DNA of 64,000 bases from Campylobacter massiliensis. GTDB lineage: Bacteria; Campylobacterota; Campylobacteria; Campylobacterales; Campylobacteraceae. The position numbers and the translations under genes were made by a program. The notes beneath the pieces were generated by a model. The model was not told the DNA's origin. It ran no database searches and saw nothing but the letters and a program-made list of their open reading frames with translations. Positions 26,475-34,261 of the stretch are shown piece by piece (positions within the stretch are counted from its first letter, which is position 1; each line of letters starts with the position of its first letter). Location: positions 1 through 64,000 of the forward strand of contig NZ_JACLZK010000001.1 in assembly GCF_014253065.1 (NCBI RefSeq), read 5' to 3'.

Positions 26475-27573
26475 CGACTTTTTCACCCATCCGATGAGAA
26501 TTTTTTTCCTTACGAGCGCGGTTTGTGCGGTACTAGGCGGAGCGATATTTTTTACGCCCGTAGATTTCGTTAGCTGGCACAAATTTATTTTTTTGCACCT
26601 GGTTGCAGCCCTTGCGTACGCGGGGTTTTTGCTAACGGGGCTAACTGATTGGACAAATTTTGGCGGAGGGCTAAAAAAGCACGCCTGCGTTATGTTTGCG
26701 TTTTTTGCGGCGAGTTTTTTTAGCGCATTTTTTAGCCTGTTTGCGGCGCATTTTTTTATGGTGCTTTTTTGGGCGTATCTGGCGGGGCTTTGCGTTTATA
26801 TGATCTGGCTTGACCGCAACGACGATCAGCTGGGCGTTTTAGCATTTTTACTCGGCATTTTGGGCTTTGAGATTTGCTATCTGCTTAGCGGCGAGGAGAG
26901 ATTTTTAAATTTACAAATCCACCTACACGTTATCGCGATTTTGCTTATATCTTTTCGCGTTAGCGTGGTGCTTGGCAAAGAGGCGTTAAACCGCGAGCCT
27001 GGCATGCAAGACGCGGCCTTTGTGCCAAATTTCGTCTATAAAAACATCGCGATCGTTAGCGTTTGCGCGTTTTTGTTAGTTAGCTTGTTTTTTGAAGGCA
27101 GCAAGGCGGTAAATTTTGCCGCGATAGCCTGCGGTAGCGCGATTTTAGCCAAGCTAAAAGAGTGGCACTACAAGGAGCTTTTGCGTCATAGCTTTGTGAT
27201 TTATTACTACCTGATGCAGCTTTTACTGGCTGCGGGCTATGCCATTTACGGCGTGAGCGGGATTTTGGGCCTGGGGCTGGAGACAAATATGCTGCACGTC
27301 ATCGCGCTAAACGGCATTATTTTTAGCATTATGCTTATCTTTAATATCGCAGGCCTGCGTCACAGCGGGCAGGAGCTTGAGTTTTTACGCCTTAGCAAGA
27401 TTGCCTTTGTGCTCGTTATCGCCGCCGGCATTTGCAGGGGCTTTTTGGCTTACGTTTGGAGCGGATTTTATATACATCTACCAGCAACTCTTATCGCCGT
27501 AGCTTTCGCGCTTTGGTTTATCGACTTTTATGTAATTTTTAGAGATAACGAGTTTAGCGACGACCCTGAGTAG
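26467..27573 (+). CDS. NnrS-family multi-helix membrane protein
   Basis: A 368-residue protein with about 12 membrane helices. Family features are the N-terminal PMRIFFLTSAVCAVLGG, then WHKFIFLHLVAALAYAGFLLTGLTDWT, and near the C terminus HVIALNGIIFSIMLIFNIAGLRHSG. NnrS proteins bind haem and copper and relieve nitric-oxide-related (nitrosative) stress. The gene is translationally coupled to the ABC importer, suggesting the imported compound and NnrS serve the same process. It ends 1 base from the convergent ABC-2 permease gene. Confidence 0.8.
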   Translation: MINDFFTHPMRIFFLTSAVCAVLGGAIFFTPVDFVSWHKFIFLHLVAALAYAGFLLTGLTDWTNFGGGLKKHACVMFAFFAASFFSAFFSLFAAHFFMVLFWAYLAGLCVYMIWLDRNDDQLGVLAFLLGILGFEICYLLSGEERFLNLQIHLHVIAILLISFRVSVVLGKEALNREPGMQDAAFVPNFVYKNIAIVSVCAFLLVSLFFEGSKAVNFAAIACGSAILAKLKEWHYKELLRHSFVIYYYLMQLLLAAGYAIYGVSGILGLGLETNMLHVIALNGIIFSIMLIFNIAGLRHSGQELEFLRLSKIAFVLVIAAGICRGFLAYVWSGFYIHLPATLIAVAFALWFIDFYVIFRDNEFSDDPE

Positions 27574-27574
27574 G

Positions 27575-28699
27575 CTAATCTAGCGTCCTTTTATACCTAG
27601 CGAGCGATATGGCTGTGCTAACGCATAAAAACGCCAAAATCGCGGCTAGATCGTAGTAAAAATCGCTAAGCTCGGCGCTTTTTAGCCATACGCCTCTAAT
27701 GATACGCAAAAAATGCGTCAGCGGAAAGCACTCGCCGATAAACCGCGCCCACGCCGGCATCCCGTAAAAAGGAAACATAAATCCAGATAGCAACATCGAA
27801 GGCAAAAAGAAAAAATAAGTCATCTGCATCGCCTGCAGCTGGCTGCGAGCTAGCGTGCTAAAGGTAAATCCCACGCCCAAATTTGCAAGCATCAGCAGAG
27901 TGCAAGCCGTAAAAAGCGCGGCCCAGTCGCCGATAGGGGGCAACCCGAAAAGCAGCCTAGCTATCAGCAAAAGTGCGCCCACTTGCAGGTAGGCTATGAG
28001 CAGGTAGGGTAAAATTTTGCCTATCATCACCTCGGCCGGGCGCAACGGAGCGGCTAGGAGATTTTCCATCGTGCCGCGCTCAAACTCCCTCGTTACCGAG
28101 ATACTCGTTAGCAGGATCGTAGTTAGCGTGAGCAAGATACCCATGAGTCACGGGATGATCTGATAGCGCGTGAGTAGCTCGGGGTTGTAGCGAGAGTGTG
28201 CACGTAGCTCAAATTCCGCTCTAGGCTGCGCGTAGCCGGGCTTGTCTCTAGCTAAGACCTGCTCAAAAGCTATTTGCAGAGCGGCCGCGGCGCCAGAGTT
28301 TGCCGATGGGTCGGTGGCGTCGGTGGCGATTAAAATTTTAGGCGTTTGGCCTCGCATGAGGTTGCGTTCTAAATTTGGCGGAAAATAGATAATAAACTGC
28401 GCCTCGCCGCTTTGCATCATGGCTTCGGCTCTAGCTGCGTCCGCGCCGACGTGTTTGACGTCGAAAAACTCCGTATTTTTCATCGCGCTAACTAGCGAGC
28501 GGGTGAGCTTGCCGCCGCCATCTACGATCACTACGGCTGAGGGCAGGTGGCGCGGGTTGTTGTTTATCGCGTAACCAAAAAGCAGCATCAGCATCAGCGG
28601 CATCGCGATGATCATCGCTAACGTCGCGCGGTCTCTTAAAATTTGACGAAATTCCTTTACGATCATCGCCGCGGTTCGAGAAAACGAGATAAATTTCAT
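27575..28699 (-). pseudogene. ABC-2 type (YhhJ-like) permease interrupted by an in-frame TGA
   Basis: Two pieces in the same frame form one family-length permease of 374 codons. The upstream part (28699 to 28148) has the N-terminal helix and the periplasmic domain and ends ...YNPELLTRYQIIP. The stop TGA occupies 28148-28150. The frame continues LMGILLTLTTILLTSISVTREFERGTMENL with five helices to 27575. In homologues a glycine usually stands at the stop position (P-G-LMG), so a single GGA-to-TGA change explains it. No SECIS-like hairpin follows. It is probably a recent nonsense mutation or a sequencing error; readthrough cannot be excluded. It is the last gene of the HlyD/ABC operon. Confidence 0.8.
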
Positions 28700-28707
28700 C
28701 GTCGCTC

Positions 28708-29937
28708 CTAAAACCGCTCGTCTTTATAAAGCTCTAGCAGGTGGATGAAAACATCCTCTAGGCTTGCTTTGATCGGTATTAGACTTAGCTCGTCTTGCGG
28801 TATAGCAAGGCCTTTAACCGCATCTTGTAGCGCGGCCTCGTCCTTTGCCGTGACGTGATAGCCGTTACCAAAAGCCGAAACGCTAAGCGCGGCGTTTGAG
28901 CCTAGCAGCGACGCCGCTTCGCCCGCCCTATCTCCGCTTAGCTGCCAGACGTTTAGATCGTAGCCGGCGATGATGTCTGCTTGCGTGCCGCGGGCTAGGA
29001 TCTTGCCGTAGGCGATGTAGATGAGCTCGTGGCAGCGCTCGGCCTCGTCCATGTAGTGCGTGGAGACTAGCACGGTGATGCCGTCCTGGGCTAGTCCGTG
29101 GATGATATCCCAAAACTCGCGCCTAGCCTTTGGATCTACGCCCGCCGTCGGCTCGTCGAGTAAAAGCAGCTCCGGGCCGTGCACGAGGCACATCGCAAGC
29201 GCCAGTCGCTGTTTCCAGCCGCCAGATAAACTGCCCGCTAGATGGTTTTGACGCGGGGCGAGGTCTAAGCGGTCTAGGATTTGATTTACGGCGGCTTTTT
29301 GGTTTTTGACCGCAAAAAGCCTAGCGATAAATTCTAAATTTTCCTTCACGCTAAGGTCGTCGTACCAACCGAATTTCTGCGTCATATAGCCTGTTTTTAG
29401 GCGTATGGCTTCGCTTTGGCCGCGAAATTCATACCCCAGACAGCTGCCGCTACCGCCGTCTGGTTTTAAAAGGCCGCAAAGCATGCGTATCGTGGTCGTC
29501 TTGCCGCTGCCGTTTGGCCCTAAAAATCCGCACACGCTGCCCTTTTTGACCCTGATATCTACGCCATCCGTGATGATCTTTTTGCCGAATTTTTTGGTGA
29601 GGCCTCTAACGTCGATGGCGTAGTCGTCGCTCTGCTGTTTTGGGCTCGAATTTGGAGTCAAATTTGAGCTTTGGCTTGCAGTTAAATTTGAGGCGTTTGT
29701 CAAATTTGACGGCAAATTTGCGCTGCTAAAATTTACGCGAAAATTTTTATGAAGGCTAAATTTGGCTTTGACCTTGTTTGCTAAATTTGACCCGCTCAAA
29801 TTTGATTTTCTTTCGGTCGGCGACGGAGCTTTGTCTATGCCGTAAATTTTATCGCCGCGTGCGTTTAAATTTTGCCCGAGCGAAATTTCGTCTAAATTTA
29901 AGCGCCGAATTTGAGCGGAGATATTTTGCGCGTTCAC
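28708..29937 (-). CDS. ABC transporter ATP-binding protein (multidrug type) with unusual N-terminal extension
   Basis: A 409-residue protein. From about residue 108 it is a normal ATPase of the YbhF/CcmA group: Walker A GPNGSGKTT, signature LSGGWKQRLALAMCL, Walker B LLLLDEPTAGVD, switch VSTHYMDEAERC. The first 107 residues are a low-complexity Ser/Asn/Leu-rich tract (repeated SNLT/SANLP units). This is encoded by DNA full of AAATTTGA words that look like local intergenic sequence. The ATG at 29937 overlaps the HlyD stop by 4 bases, supporting this start. It pairs with the broken permease and the HlyD protein for export of an unknown compound. Confidence 0.85.
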   Translation of the reverse strand: MNAQNISAQIRRLNLDEISLGQNLNARGDKIYGIDKAPSPTERKSNLSGSNLANKVKAKFSLHKNFRVNFSSANLPSNLTNASNLTASQSSNLTPNSSPKQQSDDYAIDVRGLTKKFGKKIITDGVDIRVKKGSVCGFLGPNGSGKTTTIRMLCGLLKPDGGSGSCLGYEFRGQSEAIRLKTGYMTQKFGWYDDLSVKENLEFIARLFAVKNQKAAVNQILDRLDLAPRQNHLAGSLSGGWKQRLALAMCLVHGPELLLLDEPTAGVDPKARREFWDIIHGLAQDGITVLVSTHYMDEAERCHELIYIAYGKILARGTQADIIAGYDLNVWQLSGDRAGEAASLLGSNAALSVSAFGNGYHVTAKDEAALQDAVKGLAIPQDELSLIPIKASLEDVFIHLLELYKDERF

Positions 29938-30896
29938 GGCTCTAGCCTCGCTTTTATCGGTAGCGACGGGTGCAAGGCGGTTGCGTTGTTTTCGGGTACG
30001 GCTTCGACTAGATACACTAGCGTGCTTTGCGAGGTTTGGTTGTAGATGACGGGCGGGGCGTACTCGGGAGCGGACGCGATTTTGACGATGCGAGCGCTAA
30101 AGTCCGCGCATCCCTCGCAGCTCACGCGCGCTTTTTGCCCCTCGCGCAGGCCAGGCAGCGCGCCTGCGGGCACGAAAAATCTGATCTTGACCTCGCCCGG
30201 CGGCAGTAGAGATAGCACGGGCTGCGAGCTTTGGACGAACTCGCCCGTTTTATAAAATATATCTTCGACGAATCCGGATTTCGGCGCTAGGACGGCGGTT
30301 TGCTCCAGCCTCCACCGCGCGGCTCGCTCCTGCGCTTCGGCCGCTTTTATTTTTGCTTTTAGGCTTGTTATTTGTTCGATTCTAGCGGGCAAATTTGCGA
30401 TCTTTAGCGCGGCGTTTAGCTCGCTAACCAGGGCGTTTGCGCGGTCAAATTCCGCCTTTGCGGCGTCAAATTCTTTTTGCGAAACGGCGTTTTTAGCTAG
30501 CAGCGACTTTGCGCGATCGTAGTTGGCCTCCGCTATCCAAAGCGCGGTCTTAGCTTGTTTTAGCTCGGCATTTATCCGCTCGATCTCCTCCGGGCGCTTG
30601 CCCGTGCTAAGGTCGGCTAGCTCGGCCTCTAGAGCTTCTATGTTAGCCTTTGCGGCGTCTAAATTTGCCAGCGCTTCGGCGCTCTCAATCTCAAAAAGCG
30701 GCTCGCCTTTTTGGACGACGACGCCCTCTTTGACGCTTAAATTTACGATCTGCCCGCTAACGCCAGGCGCCACGTAAAGATAATCTCCTTCGACGTAGCC
30801 GTTAAAAAACGCGCTCCGGCTTTCGTCCGCGCAGCCCGCAAAAATCAGGATAAAAAAGGCAAAAAACGCGTAAAATTTGCTCAAATTTAAACTCAT
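29934..30896 (-). CDS. HlyD-family membrane fusion lipoprotein of ABC exporter
   Basis: A 320-residue periplasmic adaptor of the YbhG/YhiI type. The N terminus has a lipobox (FILIFAGC). A biotinyl-lipoyl half-motif (GVSGQIVNLSVKEGVVVQKGEPLFEI) comes first, then a long coiled-coil hairpin (about 75-205), then the second lipoyl half (VLAPKSGFVEDIFYKTGEFV) and a beta-barrel domain. It would link the ABC pump to an outer-membrane channel. It is the first gene of a three-gene operon. Confidence 0.9.
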   Translation of the reverse strand: MSLNLSKFYAFFAFFILIFAGCADESRSAFFNGYVEGDYLYVAPGVSGQIVNLSVKEGVVVQKGEPLFEIESAEALANLDAAKANIEALEAELADLSTGKRPEEIERINAELKQAKTALWIAEANYDRAKSLLAKNAVSQKEFDAAKAEFDRANALVSELNAALKIANLPARIEQITSLKAKIKAAEAQERAARWRLEQTAVLAPKSGFVEDIFYKTGEFVQSSQPVLSLLPPGEVKIRFFVPAGALPGLREGQKARVSCEGCADFSARIVKIASAPEYAPPVIYNQTSQSTLVYLVEAVPENNATALHPSLPIKARLEP

Positions 30897-31267
30897 TTCG
30901 CCTCCTTAAAGCCGCTGTCTCATTAGCATTATACTCCGCTTTGGTTAAATTTGGCTACATTTTAGGATGCCGCGCGGTACTCGGGAGGGAAATACTATCG
31001 GAGCGCAGGCTTCGGATAGTGCAGCAGAAGTGGTGGTTTTTTATCTCTTTTTAGGAAAGAGTAATTTAAATTTGGAGCAAATCTATACGGCGATTTAGTA
31101 TTTTTCGAGTTTGAAATTTTCCAGATGCGCTTTATAAGCACCATAAAAACGGCAACTCAAAAAAAGAGGATAAAAAATATCCGCTTTAAGCTTTCTTTGA
31201 AGAGCAAGATTATATAATTCTCATTTTAACGATAGTAGTTATTAATATTAAATATTGAGGAGAAGAA
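30897..31267. promoter_or_regulatory. Divergent promoter region (HlyD operon / YceI gene)
   Basis: No gene is present. For the minus-strand operon TATAAT lies at 30928-30933, 32 bases before the ATG. For the plus-strand YceI gene TATAAT lies at 31213-31218, 50 bases before its ATG. Between them is a moderate hairpin (ACTATC near 30990 with GATAGT near 31015) and nothing else recognised. Confidence 0.55.
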
Positions 31268-31813
31268 ATGAAAAAAATCATTTCAGGTGCGCTAGCCACG
31301 TCATTGCTGGCTGCTTCGGCATTTGCTTTTAGTGTAGATGGCAACCCTAGCGTCAAATTCGTTGGTTATAAGTTAGCTAACAAAACAGCCGTCGAGGGTA
31401 CGTTTAAAGATCTTGGCTTTAAAAGCGCGGAAAACGCAAATTTTGCCGATTTTCTAAAAACCTTTGAGTTTAACATCGATCCTAAAAATATCGATACAAA
31501 GTTGCCCGATCGCGACAAACGTGTCGGTATGATCTTTGACGGCAACGCAATAACAGCTAAAATCGTATCCGTAAGCGGCGACGAAAAAGCGGGCGAAGCT
31601 GAAGTCGAAGTTAGCGTAAAAGGAAACTCAAAGTCTTACAAAACGCAGTATACGGTGGAAGATGGTAAACTAAAGGCTAAAATCGGCATTGACTTGTTGG
31701 CTGATTTGAAACTCAATGAGACATTTGAAAAATACGCGGCTTCAGCCAAGCCTTTTCATGGTGGCAAAAGCTATCCGGATGTAGAAATCTCACTCGAAGC
31801 TAAAATAAAATAA
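31268..31813 (+). CDS. YceI-family periplasmic protein
   Basis: A 181-residue protein with a signal peptide (cleavage near ASAFA). The mature part resembles the YceI lipocalin-like barrel: VKFVGYKLANKTAVEGTFKDLGF, then IDTKLPDRDKRVGMIF, ending with HGGKSYPDVEISLEAKIK. YceI proteins bind isoprenoid quinones or similar lipids; the role in Campylobacter is not defined. It is a single gene with its own promoter and terminator. Confidence 0.85.
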   Translation: MKKIISGALATSLLAASAFAFSVDGNPSVKFVGYKLANKTAVEGTFKDLGFKSAENANFADFLKTFEFNIDPKNIDTKLPDRDKRVGMIFDGNAITAKIVSVSGDEKAGEAEVEVSVKGNSKSYKTQYTVEDGKLKAKIGIDLLADLKLNETFEKYAASAKPFHGGKSYPDVEISLEAKIK

Positions 31814-31818
31814 TCCTT

Positions 31819-31858
31819 AAATTCGGCGCTTAAAGATCTGCTTGCGCCGAATTTTCTA
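31819..31858 (+). terminator. Intrinsic terminator after the YceI gene
   Basis: AAATTCGGCGC at 31819-31829 pairs perfectly with GCGCCGAATTT at 31844-31854 and is followed by a T-rich tract. Confidence 0.8.
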
Positions 31859-31943
31859 CTTTATTATTATTTTTTATTCCGTAATGCCGAAAAATCGATA
31901 ACTTAAGATATAATGAGCCGTAAAATTTAATTAAGGCGAAAAA

Positions 31944-32429
31944 ATGACGACGAAAGAAAATAAAAAAGGGGCGGTAAGCGCGCTATTTTTGGCGGTTGCG
32001 CTGTTTGCGGCGGGGTGTGCGGGATATTTTTATTACGGCATAGGCGGGACGGGCGTTTTTACGATGGTCGTTGCCGTGATCTGCGCCGTTTTTTGCGTGA
32101 AAAAGATATTTCAGGTTAGCTTTCTAAGCATCGATGACGACGGGTTTTTGGTGCAAAAAGGCGGCAAGAACGCCAAATTTTACTTTAAAGATATCGAAGA
32201 GATCGGCGTTCGTATGGTCGACGCCAAGCGCAAAATCGACGTTTTAAACGTGAGGTTTAAAAGAGGCAAACTAGACCGCGACGCGGCTGATGGCCTCATG
32301 CAGCCTATCGGCGACGATGACGCCGTGATATACGACAAATACGAGCTATCCAAGCACGAGGTTTTTAAAATTTTAAAGCAGAAATTTGAGGCGTTAAACG
32401 CGCAAAAAAGCGAAAATAAGAAAAAGTAA
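31944..32429 (+). CDS. Two-helix inner-membrane protein of unknown function
   Basis: A 161-residue protein with two membrane helices (about 11-30 and 37-52). A small soluble domain follows, of PH-like appearance (SFLSIDDDGFLVQKGGKNAKFYFKDIEEIGV), ending in a Lys-rich tail. Similar short proteins with two helices and a PH-like domain occur widely without known function. A TATAAT-like site (AGATATAATGA) lies about 35 bases before the ATG. Confidence 0.7.
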   Translation: MTTKENKKGAVSALFLAVALFAAGCAGYFYYGIGGTGVFTMVVAVICAVFCVKKIFQVSFLSIDDDGFLVQKGGKNAKFYFKDIEEIGVRMVDAKRKIDVLNVRFKRGKLDRDAADGLMQPIGDDDAVIYDKYELSKHEVFKILKQKFEALNAQKSENKKK

Positions 32430-32528
32430 AATTTGGCTAGGCCCGCTGGAGTCAAATTTGATTTTTAGCTTTAGTGACCCAAATTTGCGAATTTGACCGA
32501 AATTTGAGTCAAACCCGCAAGGCTAAAT

Positions 32529-33677
32529 TTATTTATTAAAATACGCCGCGAGCGCGCTTAGCCAAACAAACAGAGCTATTATCCAAGACATCGTCCACGG
32601 CGTACCCGCGGAAAACGCCGCAAGCATCGCACAAAAAACGGTAAAAAGTAAAAGGATGCCGCTGCCGTATTGCAACGAGCCTATGAGCGCAGCGGCCGAG
32701 CCTTTCATCTCCTGCGGCACGCTATCAAGAGCGGCGGCATTGGAGCAAGAAGCGATGATGCCGTTCATGCTAAAAACGAAAAACATCGGGATTATCACGC
32801 CAAGAACTCCGCCCGTTTTGAAAAACGCAAACGCAAATAGCACGCCGGTAGCAAGCGCGGCAACGAGCGTGGAGACTATGAGCAGGCGGTTTAGCGCATA
32901 GCGCTTTACCAGCTTTTTATTTACGAAACTTAGCGCCATGACGCCCACGATGTTTATGCCGAATAAAAATCCGTAGTATTTGCTAGGAATGCCGAAATAA
33001 TCGATATAGACAAAGCCCGTGATAAAGGCATAGACGGCTACGTAGAAAAACGTCACGCTAAGAGTGTAGCGCATAAATTTGGCATCTTGTAATAATCTTA
33101 GATAGTTCCTAAAAGACGATACGATGGGCTTTGTGGAGCGCTTTTGCGACGGCAAGGTCTCCGGCAGAGAAAAAATCATCGCAAACATAATCGCGCTAGC
33201 TAGCGCCATCAGCCAAAATATCCCGTGCCAAGAGCCAAACTCCAGTATCGCGCCGCCCGGTAACGTACCCACTATCGGCGCTATCGCCATGATGATAACC
33301 AGCGTAGAGAGCATCTGTGCGGCCTGCGAGCTACCGAAAAGATCGCTGCATTTTACGATTTTGGCCCGGCTTAACATCGGTCCTACGCACGCGCCCACGG
33401 CCTGAAACACGCGCCAGAACACTACGCTAGCCATATTGTCCGACATCGCGCATCCTACTGATCCGATCGCAAAGAGCGCCATACCGATAAAAAGCGGGAT
33501 TTTACGCCCGATCCTATCGCTGATAGGCCCCCATACGAGCTGCGCTATAGCAAAGCCGATCAAAAAGCCCGTTATCGTGAGCTCCGCATCGCCGTGCAGC
33601 TGCCGCTCCATCGTAGGCATAGCAGGTAGATATACGTCCGTAGATAGCGATGTACAAGCCATGAGCGCGCTTAGCAC
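32529..33677 (-). CDS. Bcr/CflA-family MFS drug transporter, start region interrupted
   Basis: A 12-helix major-facilitator protein with the DHA1 motif A in loop 2-3 (GPISDRIGRKIPLFIG) and DVYLPAMPTM in helix 1, as in Bcr/CflA exporters. The open frame begins at a GTG at 33677, which lacks a ribosome-binding site. A much better start is a TTG at 33713 behind AAGGA, but that frame meets TAA at codon 7 (33693-33695) before continuing LSFLVVLSALMACTSL. The intact gene would have 394 residues. Expression therefore needs restart at the GTG, readthrough or repair. The promoter is at 33813. Confidence 0.8.
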   Translation of the reverse strand: MLSALMACTSLSTDVYLPAMPTMERQLHGDAELTITGFLIGFAIAQLVWGPISDRIGRKIPLFIGMALFAIGSVGCAMSDNMASVVFWRVFQAVGACVGPMLSRAKIVKCSDLFGSSQAAQMLSTLVIIMAIAPIVGTLPGGAILEFGSWHGIFWLMALASAIMFAMIFSLPETLPSQKRSTKPIVSSFRNYLRLLQDAKFMRYTLSVTFFYVAVYAFITGFVYIDYFGIPSKYYGFLFGINIVGVMALSFVNKKLVKRYALNRLLIVSTLVAALATGVLFAFAFFKTGGVLGVIIPMFFVFSMNGIIASCSNAAALDSVPQEMKGSAAALIGSLQYGSGILLLFTVFCAMLAAFSAGTPWTMSWIIALFVWLSALAAYFNK

Positions 33678-33812
33678 GACTAAAAAAGATAGTTAAGTTT
33701 TTGAAGAGTTCAAATTTTTCCTTTTGTTGTTATTTGAGTGGGCGCAGGGTTTGCGCGACTGGAGATTGACAGCTTTAAATTTGCTCAAATTTGTTTTGAT
33801 AAAATTGGCGCG

Positions 33813-33818
33813 ATTATA
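33813..33818 (-). promoter_or_regulatory. -10 promoter element for the MFS gene
   Basis: On the minus strand TATAAT is followed by CGCGCC and AATTTT. It lies 100 bases before the likely TTG start at 33713. Confidence 0.5.
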
Positions 33819-33917
33819 GCTAAATTTAAACGCTTTTCGGTGTGGAAGTTTAAATTAAATTTGATGTAAAATTTGAATGCTAGCGGTGCAAAATTTAAAC
33901 TAGAAATTTAAATGCAG

Positions 33918-34258
33918 TAGAGCAAGGCGCAGTATTTTTGCCTTAATCAAGACGGATTTAAATTTTATGACGGAAGCGTATATGAAATACGTGACCGAGT
34001 AAAATTTAAATGCAAGATTATAAGGCAAAGTATCGTGAGATGATTTTAAATGTTTTGAAGTAAATTTCGTCCCAAGACTATACATGCAGTCTGTCGTAGA
34101 GCGAAAATTTCAAATCTATTTAAATATACCCACCAAATGAGGCGCAGTATTTTTTTGCTTAGACGAGGCGAAATTTGATTTTTAAGCGGGGCGTATATGT
34201 GATACGTGAGCACTAAAAATCAAATTTCAACGAAGTATTAAGTAGAAAAAGACAAGCC
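33918..34258. repeat. Tandem structured palindromic repeats
   Basis: This 548-base gap between two minus-strand genes holds no gene but three hairpins. Hairpin 1 (about 33955-34014): ATTTAAATTTTA ... CGTAT-ATGAA-ATACG ... TAAAATTTAAAT. Hairpin 2 (34025-34125): AAATTTCG ... AGACT-ATACATGC-AGTCT ... CGAAAATTT, flanked by TTTAAAT. Hairpin 3 (34170-34226): AAATTTGATTTTTA ... CGTAT-ATGTG-ATACG ... TAAAAATCAAATTT. Units 1 and 3 share the preceding GGCGCAGTATTTTT and the core GCGTATATG..ATACGTGA, but their arms differ and still pair. A relative of unit 2 lies at 40878-40984. Confidence 0.75.
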
Positions 34259-34261
34259 TTG

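Noticed and set aside
28148-28150. Third selenocysteine codon (in the ABC-2 permease)
   Set aside because: No hairpin with a GGU-type loop about 18 bases downstream, and the homologous residue is Gly, not Cys.
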